This document shows, piece by piece, positions 8,583 to 15,870 of a stretch of 32,361 nt of DNA. The notes beneath the pieces are model-generated. The model had not been told where the DNA came from and did not search any database. It saw only the letters and a list, made by a program, of their open reading frames with translations. Made by a program: the position numbers and the translations under genes. The stretch is from Clostridia bacterium (lineage in GTDB: Bacteria; Bacillota; Clostridia; Peptostreptococcales; Anaerovoracaceae), in contig CAJTER010000044.1 in assembly GCA_910575405.1 (NCBI GenBank), positions 1 to 32,361 on the forward strand. The letters run 5' to 3'. How positions within the stretch are numbered: position 1 is the first letter of the stretch; each line of letters starts with the position of its first letter.

Positions 8583-8583
8583 G

Positions 8584-8835
8584 CTATAAATCCTTTTTTT
8601 CGGCCCATGGAAATACATGACCGCAGCATTTGCACCGGTCCGGCCGTTCAAATTTCAGGTTTTTCGGCGTCAGGTATACCATGCCATAGTAGTGCCACTG
8701 TTTGATCAGGCTGCCGCACCGGGGACAGGAATCCATCAGGGGGGCGCCGCACTGATGGCAATGCTCCCCCTTTGCTCTCCGGTAGGTGATATCCACATGG
8801 CCGTTTTCGCATATTCTGGCGTAAAAATTACTCAT
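8584..8835 (-). CDS. Small zinc-ribbon protein, DUF2321-like
   Basis: The 83-residue protein has three cysteine pairs that look like stacked zinc knuckles: CENGH near the N-terminus, then CHQCG and CPRCG in the middle, and CKCCGH near the C-terminus. The opening ARICENGHVDITYRRAKGEH resembles DUF2321-type proteins, whose function is unknown to me. It follows the DVU_1557-like gene by 36 bp on the same strand and is probably cotranscribed with the molybdoenzyme module. That position may be incidental, since the neighbouring duplication scar shows rearrangement here. A metal-binding or nucleic-acid-binding role is only inference. Confidence 0.6.
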   Translation of the reverse strand: MSNFYARICENGHVDITYRRAKGEHCHQCGAPLMDSCPRCGSLIKQWHYYGMVYLTPKNLKFERPDRCKCCGHVFPWAEKKDL

Positions 8836-8871
8836 TTCTTATCTCTTATCCTCGCTCCGCATCGCTTCTTT

Positions 8872-9066
8872 TCACTTGTCCTCCATCATGGATTCCACTT
8901 CGCTCATTCTTCCATTCACCAGCTCCTCAGAAAGGCACACCTGTCCGCACTGTGGGCAGCGGCTGACCTTATGGCGAAAGCTTTTGCCCAGATAGGAAAA
9001 TTGAGCGTCCAGTTCTTCCAGCTCTACCTTGCATTGATCACATATCAGTTTCTGTTTTTTTTCCAT
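8872..9066 (-). CDS. DVU_1557-family redox / zinc-ribbon protein
   Basis: The 64-residue protein has two metal-binding cysteine pairs, CDQC at residues 9-12 and CPQCGQVC at 37-44, separated by a short helix (KVELEELDAQFSYLGKSFRH). In Desulfovibrio and many anaerobes a small protein of this type (DVU_1557 family) is encoded beside the dicluster oxidoreductase and the molybdenum aldehyde oxidoreductase, which is the order seen here. The ATG at 9066 overlaps the 3' end of the preceding gene by 29 bp, suggesting coupled translation. A second, decayed copy of its C-terminus lies at 8508-8582. The exact role is unknown; electron transfer or cofactor delivery to the enzyme is plausible. Confidence 0.75.
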   Translation of the reverse strand: MEKKQKLICDQCKVELEELDAQFSYLGKSFRHKVSRCPQCGQVCLSEELVNGRMSEVESMMEDK

Positions 9067-11356
9067 TCCAGACTGCCTCCAATTCGATTTTCATTCTGTG
9101 GGTATATACATTGTGGATTTCATACCCTTCCACCAAAGGGCTATACTCCACCCAGCAGGTGATGTAGCCGATCTCGTTGTATGCCGTATAATGGCCGCTT
9201 TCCGGGTTCAGAGTTCTTCTGCCTGTGGTTTCGGCTCGATCAATTACCGCGCATATGTCCTCTTCCAGAATTTTTTGCTTGTTTACTTTTTCCCGCACTG
9301 CATCCTGCATGATGAGGGAATATTGGATTTCTTGTGGTTTCATTTCCATTTCTTCTTTCCAGATTTCTTCGAGTAAACGCTTCTTCAGCAGAGTCCGGTT
9401 GTTCCGCCGCCTGGTCAGATCCGGCTGAGATTTAGTTCCATCCGGGTCGATATCAAAGAGCAGATCCAGCAAATGGACGGTTTTCTTTCCCCTGTCGCAG
9501 AAAATTTCTTTGCAGTTGGCGCAGTATACAATATAGGGATTCTCGCTCAGTTCCATTCTCTGTCTGGCCACATATTCCGCGAAATCAGGCGCCGCGATGC
9601 TCCCCATGCCGCCAAAGCCGCAGCATCCATGGCGATCGCCTTTGGGCAGCTCTTCCGCCTGAACACCTGAAGCGGCAATGAGGCTTCTCACTGCTGCCTG
9701 TACTTCCTCTTCCTTGCGGGCGGAGCAGGGATCAAAGATGGAAAAATTCGTTTGTTCTCCCTCTGCCTCTGGTGTGAAGCCCCACTCCTGCATGATTTCA
9801 TAGAGAGATATGGTTTCAATCTCCGGAAGATACTCTCGCAGATGTTTCTGACAGGACATACAGGCCATAATGAAAACAGGTTTTCCTAAATCCTCCCAAT
9901 CCTGCCGCAGGCTTTGGATTTCTTCCTTGCGCGCGGCGCTGTTTCCATCCCAGTCCACCGGTACGCTGCAGCACCTGAGTAAAAGGGAAGTATCCGGCTC
10001 TTTTGTAAGCAGCCATTTGTAGGGTTTTATCACATACTCAGGATCCAGCGCCCCCAGATTGCACCCGGGGAAAAAGGCGTATGCTCCCGGAGCGCCGGTC
10101 GTCCTTTTTAAAGCCGCGTATGGTCCGTTCGCGAATTCCATATCCCGTATGAAGTACTGCCGATAGGCTGCCGGAACTTTGTCAGCCTCGTGCATTTTGT
10201 GCCTTGCGTGTTCCACCATGCCGCAAAGATCAATATGCTCCGGACAGACCTCGGTCATCAGATCGCACCTGGTACAGGCCGCCACATATTTTCGCGCCGG
10301 GGATTTATGGACAAGGGATCCTGCCGGTTTACAGGAAAGAAAAATTTCGTCCCGCATTTTCACCGGCATTTTCTCAAAATATGCCACCAAATCGCACTGG
10401 GCGGCGCAGGCGTCGCACTTACAGCGAATGCAGCGGGCTGCTTCCGCCATACATTCTTCTTCTGTGAAGACCTTATCCTCAGGAGTGACCGGCGGGATCT
10501 CCACCAGTTTATCCGCATTGGGAACGCAGCCGGTAGGCTCTGTCACCTCCGGATATTCCAATCTTCCGGCTTTCAAAAAGCTTTCCGCTGAAATGGCGAT
10601 ATCAAGCCCATCGGCAAGAGCGTGCATCATGTCTTTTCCGCATACTTCACCGCCGATGAATACTCCTGTTTCACCGATTTTCATACACCCGCCGGGTATG
10701 GGAACGCTAAAGGTATTTCCGCCTTTTCCTGTGGCAATATAGATGATATCAAAGGTCTGCTCCTCTGATTGTGCGTCTGCACTCTGCTCCAGCTGCCCTT
10801 CTGCGCCTCTGCAGAGCGGATATATATCCTGGATTTCCGTATTCAGCTTGAGTTCGTATTTTTCATTTTTAAACTGCAGATCAAATTCAGCCATGTAGCG
10901 GGCTTCCTCCATCTGCTCTGCCAGCCTGCCTCCGATTTTTCCGCTTTTTTCAAAAATAGTTACAGCGTATTTTTTGGAAGCCATACGGAACGCAAAGCCC
11001 ATGCCGGAAAGTCCTGCACCAATTACTGCAACGCTCTTTTTTCTGGCAGGCAGATTATATTTATTGGGGGTTTTACGTGTGGCACCTGCGACCACAGCCC
11101 GTTCCAGCCCTCTGATCTGCACCGACGCATCAAGGGTCTTTCGGACGCACGCATCTTCACAGTATGCGGGACAGATTTCCGATACGATTCCGGGGAAGGC
11201 AACGCAGTCCCGAATGGATTTATAGGCCGCATTGAAACGCCCCTTGGCGATTCGTTCCTGCACGGTCAGGATGTCCATTTTGAAGGGGCACCCATCGGCG
11301 CAGGAGGGAATATCCCGCTCTCTGCATACATCAAACTGCTTATAGTAATTTTGCAT
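9038..11356 (-). CDS. FAD-dependent pyridine nucleotide-disulfide oxidoreductase / dicluster-binding protein (DVU_1558-like)
   Basis: This 772-residue soluble protein combines several redox modules. An N-terminal Fe-S region carries Cys11, 19, 23, 62, 66 and 70 in the arrangement of glutamate-synthase-type small subunits. A FAD-binding Rossmann motif follows (VIGAGLSGMG, 111-120). A paired 4Fe-4S region has cysteines at 309, 312, 317, 321 and 361, 364, 371, 378. Two CCG-type halves as in heterodisulfide reductase subunit B come next (CCSVP near 462, HGCCGFGG near 577-582). A C-terminal domain (from about 675) contains TGRRTLNPESGHYTAYNEIG, which I associate with this family. It probably passes electrons between the aldehyde oxidoreductase and a pyridine nucleotide or quinone-type partner. 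AAGGAG precedes the ATG. Confidence 0.85.
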   Translation of the reverse strand: MQNYYKQFDVCRERDIPSCADGCPFKMDILTVQERIAKGRFNAAYKSIRDCVAFPGIVSEICPAYCEDACVRKTLDASVQIRGLERAVVAGATRKTPNKYNLPARKKSVAVIGAGLSGMGFAFRMASKKYAVTIFEKSGKIGGRLAEQMEEARYMAEFDLQFKNEKYELKLNTEIQDIYPLCRGAEGQLEQSADAQSEEQTFDIIYIATGKGGNTFSVPIPGGCMKIGETGVFIGGEVCGKDMMHALADGLDIAISAESFLKAGRLEYPEVTEPTGCVPNADKLVEIPPVTPEDKVFTEEECMAEAARCIRCKCDACAAQCDLVAYFEKMPVKMRDEIFLSCKPAGSLVHKSPARKYVAACTRCDLMTEVCPEHIDLCGMVEHARHKMHEADKVPAAYRQYFIRDMEFANGPYAALKRTTGAPGAYAFFPGCNLGALDPEYVIKPYKWLLTKEPDTSLLLRCCSVPVDWDGNSAARKEEIQSLRQDWEDLGKPVFIMACMSCQKHLREYLPEIETISLYEIMQEWGFTPEAEGEQTNFSIFDPCSARKEEEVQAAVRSLIAASGVQAEELPKGDRHGCCGFGGMGSIAAPDFAEYVARQRMELSENPYIVYCANCKEIFCDRGKKTVHLLDLLFDIDPDGTKSQPDLTRRRNNRTLLKKRLLEEIWKEEMEMKPQEIQYSLIMQDAVREKVNKQKILEEDICAVIDRAETTGRRTLNPESGHYTAYNEIGYITCWVEYSPLVEGYEIHNVYTHRMKIELEAVWNGKKTETDM

Positions 11357-11437
11357 GTTTTCTCCTTAACATTCACTTTTGCAATTCCCATATTTTATAG
11401 CGAAAGCAAAGCTGGTTTCTCCATTTTTTTAACAGAA

Positions 11438-11466
11438 CAGAGCGTACAAAAGGATCGCACGCTCTG
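11438..11466. other. Hairpin between the aldehyde oxidoreductase and the dicluster protein gene
   Basis: A perfect 8-bp inverted repeat (11438-11445 with 11459-11466, 13-nt loop) lies in the 151-bp gap between two cotranscribed genes. On the minus strand it is followed by TTCTGTT, a poor U-tract. It may be an mRNA-stabilising or partial-termination hairpin that sets the ratio of the two products. Confidence 0.5.
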
Positions 11467-11507
11467 CCATTTTTAGAAATCTCGTTTTCCGATTTCCTGT
11501 AACATTC

Positions 11508-14447
11508 TTATTTCCACTGAACGCCTTCCTTACCCAGAGAACCAAATTCCAGGTTTTCCGGTTTGGATGGAGTAAGCGGATTATTTTTGATGTCCTCGAT
11601 TGCATCATAAAGGTCGGATCCCAAGAAGTAAGCTTCCGGCTCGTTGGGGTTCGGTTCGCCCTTAGCCAGAGCTTCGATTCCTGCCTTAATCTTGTCAGGT
11701 GATGCTGGAATTTCGTAAACTCTCACGCCTACCGCATTGTTAATGGCGTTGATTACTGCCATGTGATCGGATGACTGGAATGCTTCGGAGGCTCCGGAAG
11801 AACCGAATGGACCTCTCGGATCCGATCCGCCCACGTCGATGGATACCAGCTTATCCGGAACATCCTTGATGTACGGTACTCCTGCACCAAACATATTGGA
11901 ATGCTTCTTCAGATCATCGTAATTTTCACTGAGGGCAAATCCAATGGCGTGTGAAATACCGCCGTTAATCTGGCCTTCTACCGCCTGAATGTTGCCAGGT
12001 TTACCAATCCAGTAAACGCAGGTCATACCGGTACAGGTGGTGTTGCCTGTTGCCACTTCTACATCAACCTCTGCCAGGAACAGCGCATAGGTGTATGTAT
12101 AAGTCGGGTTTCCGCTTCCATCGTTTGGATCCAGATCATAGAAGTAATCGTATTCGTCTACTGTCGCCCAGTCTCCGTCATATCTTGTCGGAAGGCCTTC
12201 AGCGACCATTTCATCGTAGGTTCTGTAAGTGCCGTCCGGCTTTCTCATAGCGTCCGCAATATTCTTGGCTGCTACGATACTTGCTTTACCGTTGGCGTAG
12301 TGGGATCTAGAACCTGCGGATTCGCCTGTGTTGGGGCAGTATTTGCTGTCTGTCTGAATCAGCTTGATGTCATCCGGCGTTACTTCCGGGAAGTAAGGCT
12401 TCAGAGCTTCCAGCGTACAGATGAGGGAACCCTGGTCGCCGCCCTGGCCCTGATCTTGCCAGGTGTCGTACTTTCTGAACTTCGGTTTGTCTCCCGGCAT
12501 CAGTTCGATAGCAACATGCGCTTCGTCTACTGCGCCCAGACCTACGTTGTATCCGCCCCACGCGATACCTACGCCCTTCTTGATTTCGTTTGTTGATTCC
12601 GCTTTTGCTTTGGCAACAGCTTCGTCATAAAGCGGCTTTAATTTGTCCATCATTTCTTCCATCGGATAATGGAGGAACGGATATTGGTTCAGGTTGTCCT
12701 GTCCCGGTCTTGCAATATTCTTGTACCGGATATCGAAGGGATCGATTCCCGCTTTTTCTGCCAGCATATCCACCAGTGCCTCGGAGCATGTAAATGCCTG
12801 CGGAGCACCGTATCCTCTGTATGCAGTACCGAAGGAGTGGTTTGTAACTGCTACTCTGGACAATCCTACTGCGTTTGGCATATAGTACGGATAGAACATG
12901 AATCTGGAAATCTTCGTCAGCTTGTCGTCACCCAGCTCAATGAACGGACCGTGATCCAGTCCTGCATCGAATTCTCCCGCAACGAACTTGCCGTCCTTAT
13001 CGCATGCCAGCTTGGCATTGAAGTAAGTCGGGGAACGTTTACCGGACACTGCCATAAACTGACCATAATCCATGGACAGGGAGCATGGCATACCGGTTAC
13101 CTTTGTGGCAATACCTACCATGGAATAGGTGTGAGCGCTCATTGCCCATCCGAAGGAACCGCCAGTCGGGTTTTCGATTACTCTCAGATTTTCAACCGGA
13201 ATTCCAATGGCTTCTGCCATATCGTCTCTGTCAAAGTACAGAGTCATGGTCTTACAGTGAACGCAGAGATTGTTATCTTCATCGTAATATGCCTGCATGA
13301 CGTCGCCCTCAATAGACATATGCGGTTCTCTGGAAGAATAGAAGGACCCCTCTACTGAGTAAGCCGCATCCTCAATGAGTTCCGGAACATGCTCGTGATC
13401 TCCCTTGAGTACCGGAAGTTCGGAATAAATGTTCGGGCCGTAAGTATCCGGCATCCAGTCGTGAATTTTCTCAGCGTCCGGAGTAACGGCTTCCAGATAG
13501 TTCATGTATTCCGGCAGCGGTTCTAGCTCAACCTTTACAGCAGCTGCGGCAGCTTTGGCATGTGCTCTTGTATCCGCGCATACCAGAGCGACAACGTCGC
13601 CATAGTAGAGAATCTTATCTTCTGCCAGAATATGGTGAGCCTGCTGCAGCTCTACGGTTCTTTCTGAGAAGGCGTAGGTCATCAGCTTGTTTGCACCCTC
13701 CACGTCTTTGGCAGTAACAATTTTTACTACGCCGGGCATTTTTTCTGCTTCGCTGCAGTCGATATTCAAGATCTTGGCATGGCTGTATTTTCTCGGCTGA
13801 ACCAGCTCTACCTTCAGCGTTTCTTCCGGCATGTGCAGTTCGATATCATCGCCATAGTCGCATACTCCGCAGGCCTTTGGCATTGCATTTGGACGGATCA
13901 GCGGCTTGCCGTAGAAATTGCCCACATCCTTAGACCAGTCATAAGTAATATCTTCCAGCGTCTTTTCTCCGCGCATGATAGCAGCAGCTTCCATTACCGC
14001 ATCTACGATCTGTTTGTAGCCGGTGCATCTGCAAACATTTCTGTGCTTTTGGAACCAGTCGCGGACTTCCTCTCTTGTTGGGTTATCGTTTTCCTGAAGC
14101 AGCTGGTAAGCGGAAACGATGAATCCCGGGACGCAGAAACCGCACTGTACAGCGCCCAGATGTACCCATGCGTACTGAAGTGGATGAGGGTGAAGTACCG
14201 TACCGATTCCTTCAATCGTCGTAACGGAACTGTACTCTTTGATCGCTTCGATTTTCCTTGTACAGGAACGAACTACTTTTCCATCCAGAATGACAGAGCA
14301 GGCTCCGCAGACACCAGTTCCGCAGCCTACTTTTGTACCTGTCAGGCCCAGACGGCGCAGCACGGATGCCAGCGTGTCTTTTTCCGGGTCACAGATAAAC
14401 ATACGATCCGCGCCGTTGATGTTCAGAGTCATTTTCTTCAAATTCAT
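11508..14447 (-). CDS. mop: Molybdopterin-dependent aldehyde oxidoreductase (MOP / DVU_1559-like, xanthine oxidase family)
   Basis: The 979-residue single-chain enzyme should oxidise aldehydes to carboxylic acids with a molybdopterin cofactor. The N-terminal plant-type [2Fe-2S] domain has Cys42, 47, 50 and 62. The second [2Fe-2S] domain has Cys102, 105, 139 and 141 (CGFCVPG and CRCTGY). The molybdenum domain spans about 195-960 with GGSFGWAMS, AYRGYGAPQAF and QDQGQGGDQGS. A Glu in GASEAFQ near the C-terminus matches the catalytic glutamate of the family. There is no FAD domain, as in Desulfovibrio gigas MOP (about 907 residues), so electrons must go to a separate partner, likely the next gene. 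GGAGG lies upstream of the ATG. A promoter, Moco riboswitch and intrinsic terminator precede it. Confidence 0.93.
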   Translation of the reverse strand: MNLKKMTLNINGADRMFICDPEKDTLASVLRRLGLTGTKVGCGTGVCGACSVILDGKVVRSCTRKIEAIKEYSSVTTIEGIGTVLHPHPLQYAWVHLGAVQCGFCVPGFIVSAYQLLQENDNPTREEVRDWFQKHRNVCRCTGYKQIVDAVMEAAAIMRGEKTLEDITYDWSKDVGNFYGKPLIRPNAMPKACGVCDYGDDIELHMPEETLKVELVQPRKYSHAKILNIDCSEAEKMPGVVKIVTAKDVEGANKLMTYAFSERTVELQQAHHILAEDKILYYGDVVALVCADTRAHAKAAAAAVKVELEPLPEYMNYLEAVTPDAEKIHDWMPDTYGPNIYSELPVLKGDHEHVPELIEDAAYSVEGSFYSSREPHMSIEGDVMQAYYDEDNNLCVHCKTMTLYFDRDDMAEAIGIPVENLRVIENPTGGSFGWAMSAHTYSMVGIATKVTGMPCSLSMDYGQFMAVSGKRSPTYFNAKLACDKDGKFVAGEFDAGLDHGPFIELGDDKLTKISRFMFYPYYMPNAVGLSRVAVTNHSFGTAYRGYGAPQAFTCSEALVDMLAEKAGIDPFDIRYKNIARPGQDNLNQYPFLHYPMEEMMDKLKPLYDEAVAKAKAESTNEIKKGVGIAWGGYNVGLGAVDEAHVAIELMPGDKPKFRKYDTWQDQGQGGDQGSLICTLEALKPYFPEVTPDDIKLIQTDSKYCPNTGESAGSRSHYANGKASIVAAKNIADAMRKPDGTYRTYDEMVAEGLPTRYDGDWATVDEYDYFYDLDPNDGSGNPTYTYTYALFLAEVDVEVATGNTTCTGMTCVYWIGKPGNIQAVEGQINGGISHAIGFALSENYDDLKKHSNMFGAGVPYIKDVPDKLVSIDVGGSDPRGPFGSSGASEAFQSSDHMAVINAINNAVGVRVYEIPASPDKIKAGIEALAKGEPNPNEPEAYFLGSDLYDAIEDIKNNPLTPSKPENLEFGSLGKEGVQWK

Positions 14448-14564
14448 AATTGTTTGCCTCCGTTTTTTTAATCCTTACTTTAACCTGGTACGGATCGCCT
14501 GAGCCTCGCGTTTTGGCACGACTGCCTTAATTCCAGAAAATCCGTACACTTGCAACAACTCCTC

Positions 14565-14600
14565 AAAAATAAAGACCCTTTCGCGTGTTACGAAAAGGTC
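14565..14600 (-). terminator. Intrinsic terminator in the mop leader, probable expression platform
   Basis: On the minus strand a 10-bp stem (14591-14600 with 14574-14583, one G-U) with a 7-nt loop is followed by TTTATTTTT (14573-14565). It lies 150 nt after the Moco riboswitch and 118 nt before the mop start. Read-through of this terminator would be needed for expression, so it is the likely switch point. Confidence 0.8.
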
Positions 14601-14750
14601 CTGATCTGCTGCTCGTCTGCGGGCTTCTATCCAGGTAATCGGTATGTCTGAGTGTTTTACCCTGAACATCTCAAAAAAGCAAAATTCATGATACAGAAAA
14701 GCAGGCGCAAAAGCTCCTTCTGCACTGCTCTCTGCAGCAGTATGGCTATC

Positions 14751-14852
14751 TTATCCTTTCCAAACACGGGAGGCCTGCATGTTTCCATACAAACCCTATC
14801 GGTTCAGCACCCCGTACTCTGCCAAAAGGTTAGGGAGTCAGAACTCGGATCT
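14751..14852 (-). promoter_or_regulatory. Moco (molybdenum cofactor) riboswitch
   Basis: The minus-strand segment GCCTCCCGTGTTTGGAAAGG (around 14757-14776) matches the conserved 3' core of the Moco RNA motif as I remember it from the E. coli moaA leader (GCCTCCCGTATCTGGAAAGG). Upstream, the stretch running through GGCAGAGTACGGGGTGCTG fits the remaining conserved helices. The outer helix can close through ATCC (14850-14847) with GGAT (14756-14753). The position, directly ahead of a molybdopterin enzyme and downstream of a good promoter, supports the call. The known ligand is molybdenum or tungsten cofactor. The terminator at 14565-14600 suggests control at the level of transcription. I have not derived the antiterminator pairing with confidence. 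Confidence 0.85.
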
Positions 14853-14876
14853 CTATTCACTTGTTACATTGTTATT

Positions 14877-14906
14877 ATTTTATCAGTAAGTTCAGAAATC
14901 TGTCAA
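14877..14906 (-). promoter_or_regulatory. Sigma-A promoter for the mop operon
   Basis: On the minus strand TTGACA (14906-14901) and TAAAAT (14882-14877) are 18 nt apart, which puts the transcription start near 14870, just before the Moco riboswitch. A palindrome, TGAGAATTGATCTCA at 14978-14992, lies about 70 bp upstream of the -35. It faintly resembles an iron-regulator box, but I cannot assign it. Confidence 0.75.
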
Positions 14907-15026
14907 CCGCTTATCTTGACTTTTTTTGAATTGATTTGCTGTTTCATATGCTATTTGTTTGCGAACATAAAATTTTATGAGAATTGATCTCAATTTAAAG
15001 ACTTCCATTCTCATATTTGCTTCTGA

Positions 15027-15815
15027 TTATACCCATTGAATGTCCGCTCTCTTAAGTCGCTGCGGAATATGCAGGTATGTTTCCCCCTCTGGATAGCCTG
15101 CCATAAAGGCTCCGTAAAAGCTGTTGTTTTCCGGAAGCTCCGGCAGCAGTTCCTGAAGCTTTGGTACTGCATTGCAAAGCCTTGTCAGATAACCTGCCCA
15201 GCAAGTGCCGATGCCCCGGGCCTGTAAAAGCAGCTCTGCTGTACTCATGGCAATGGCCACGTCCTGCGGAGAATTGATAGCATTGTTTCTTGCGTAGCAT
15301 AAAATCAGAATCGGCGCTGTCCCCATGACCACATTGTTTCCTTCCTCTTCATACTCGCTGGCAATTTCCGGCGAGGTTCCCGTTTCTTTTACGTATTCCA
15401 GGATTGCCTGCATCATAGCTTCAATAGTATCCTTTGAATCGACTACCATCCACTTTGCCGGATGCTGGTTCTTTGCGCTGGGCGCCCAGGAAGCAAGCTC
15501 CAGAGCATGCTGGATCTCCTCCCGGCTAACCGGGGTTTCCTTGAAATGGCGGTAGGAGCGTCTTGTCATAATGTGGTGCTCCAATTCTTCCTTAAAGCCT
15601 TCGGAAAGCCGGGGCAGCTCCTGGTCCAAAACTGCCTCCCTGTCACCAAAGGAAATGGCACTTGCCGGACACGCTGCCGCGCAGTGCATGCATTTGAGAC
15701 AGACCTTCCCTTCCTTTAGCTCCGGCATTTTGCCCTCTGCCTGCAGGACAGTAAAGGGACAGACCCTGACACACGCCAGGCAGCCTCTGCAAAGCTCTTT
15801 ATTTACCGTAATCAT
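15027..15815 (-). CDS. Nitroreductase family protein with N-terminal 4Fe-4S ferredoxin domain
   Basis: The 262-residue protein starts with a two-cluster ferredoxin domain (CRGCLACVRVCP near residue 9 and CLKCMHCAAACP near 39). An FMN nitroreductase domain follows from about residue 85 (MTRRSYRHFKETPVSREEI, SWAPSAKNQHPAKW, ARGIGTCWAGYL). Such fusions are common in strict anaerobes and use reduced ferredoxin-type electrons to reduce flavin-bound substrates; the physiological substrate is unknown. AAGGAGG lies upstream of the ATG at 15815. The gene follows addB by 55 bp on the same strand and appears to be the last gene of the fab-addB unit. No clear terminator follows its stop codon. Confidence 0.9.
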   Translation of the reverse strand: MITVNKELCRGCLACVRVCPFTVLQAEGKMPELKEGKVCLKCMHCAAACPASAISFGDREAVLDQELPRLSEGFKEELEHHIMTRRSYRHFKETPVSREEIQHALELASWAPSAKNQHPAKWMVVDSKDTIEAMMQAILEYVKETGTSPEIASEYEEEGNNVVMGTAPILILCYARNNAINSPQDVAIAMSTAELLLQARGIGTCWAGYLTRLCNAVPKLQELLPELPENNSFYGAFMAGYPEGETYLHIPQRLKRADIQWV

Positions 15816-15870
15816 ATCAAAAACCTCCTTAATAATGTGCTGTATTGTTCTATAACGGCTTTATTGCCCT

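Noticed and set aside
14475-14669. 64-codon minus-strand frame between the Moco riboswitch and mop
   Set aside because: It overlaps the strong intrinsic terminator at 14565-14600, has no good ribosome binding site and resembles no family I know. The region is better explained as an untranslated leader.
14978-14992. Palindrome TGAGAATTGATCTCA as a Fur/PerR-type box
   Set aside because: Only the outer five pairs match and it lies about 70 bp upstream of the -35; not enough to name a regulator.
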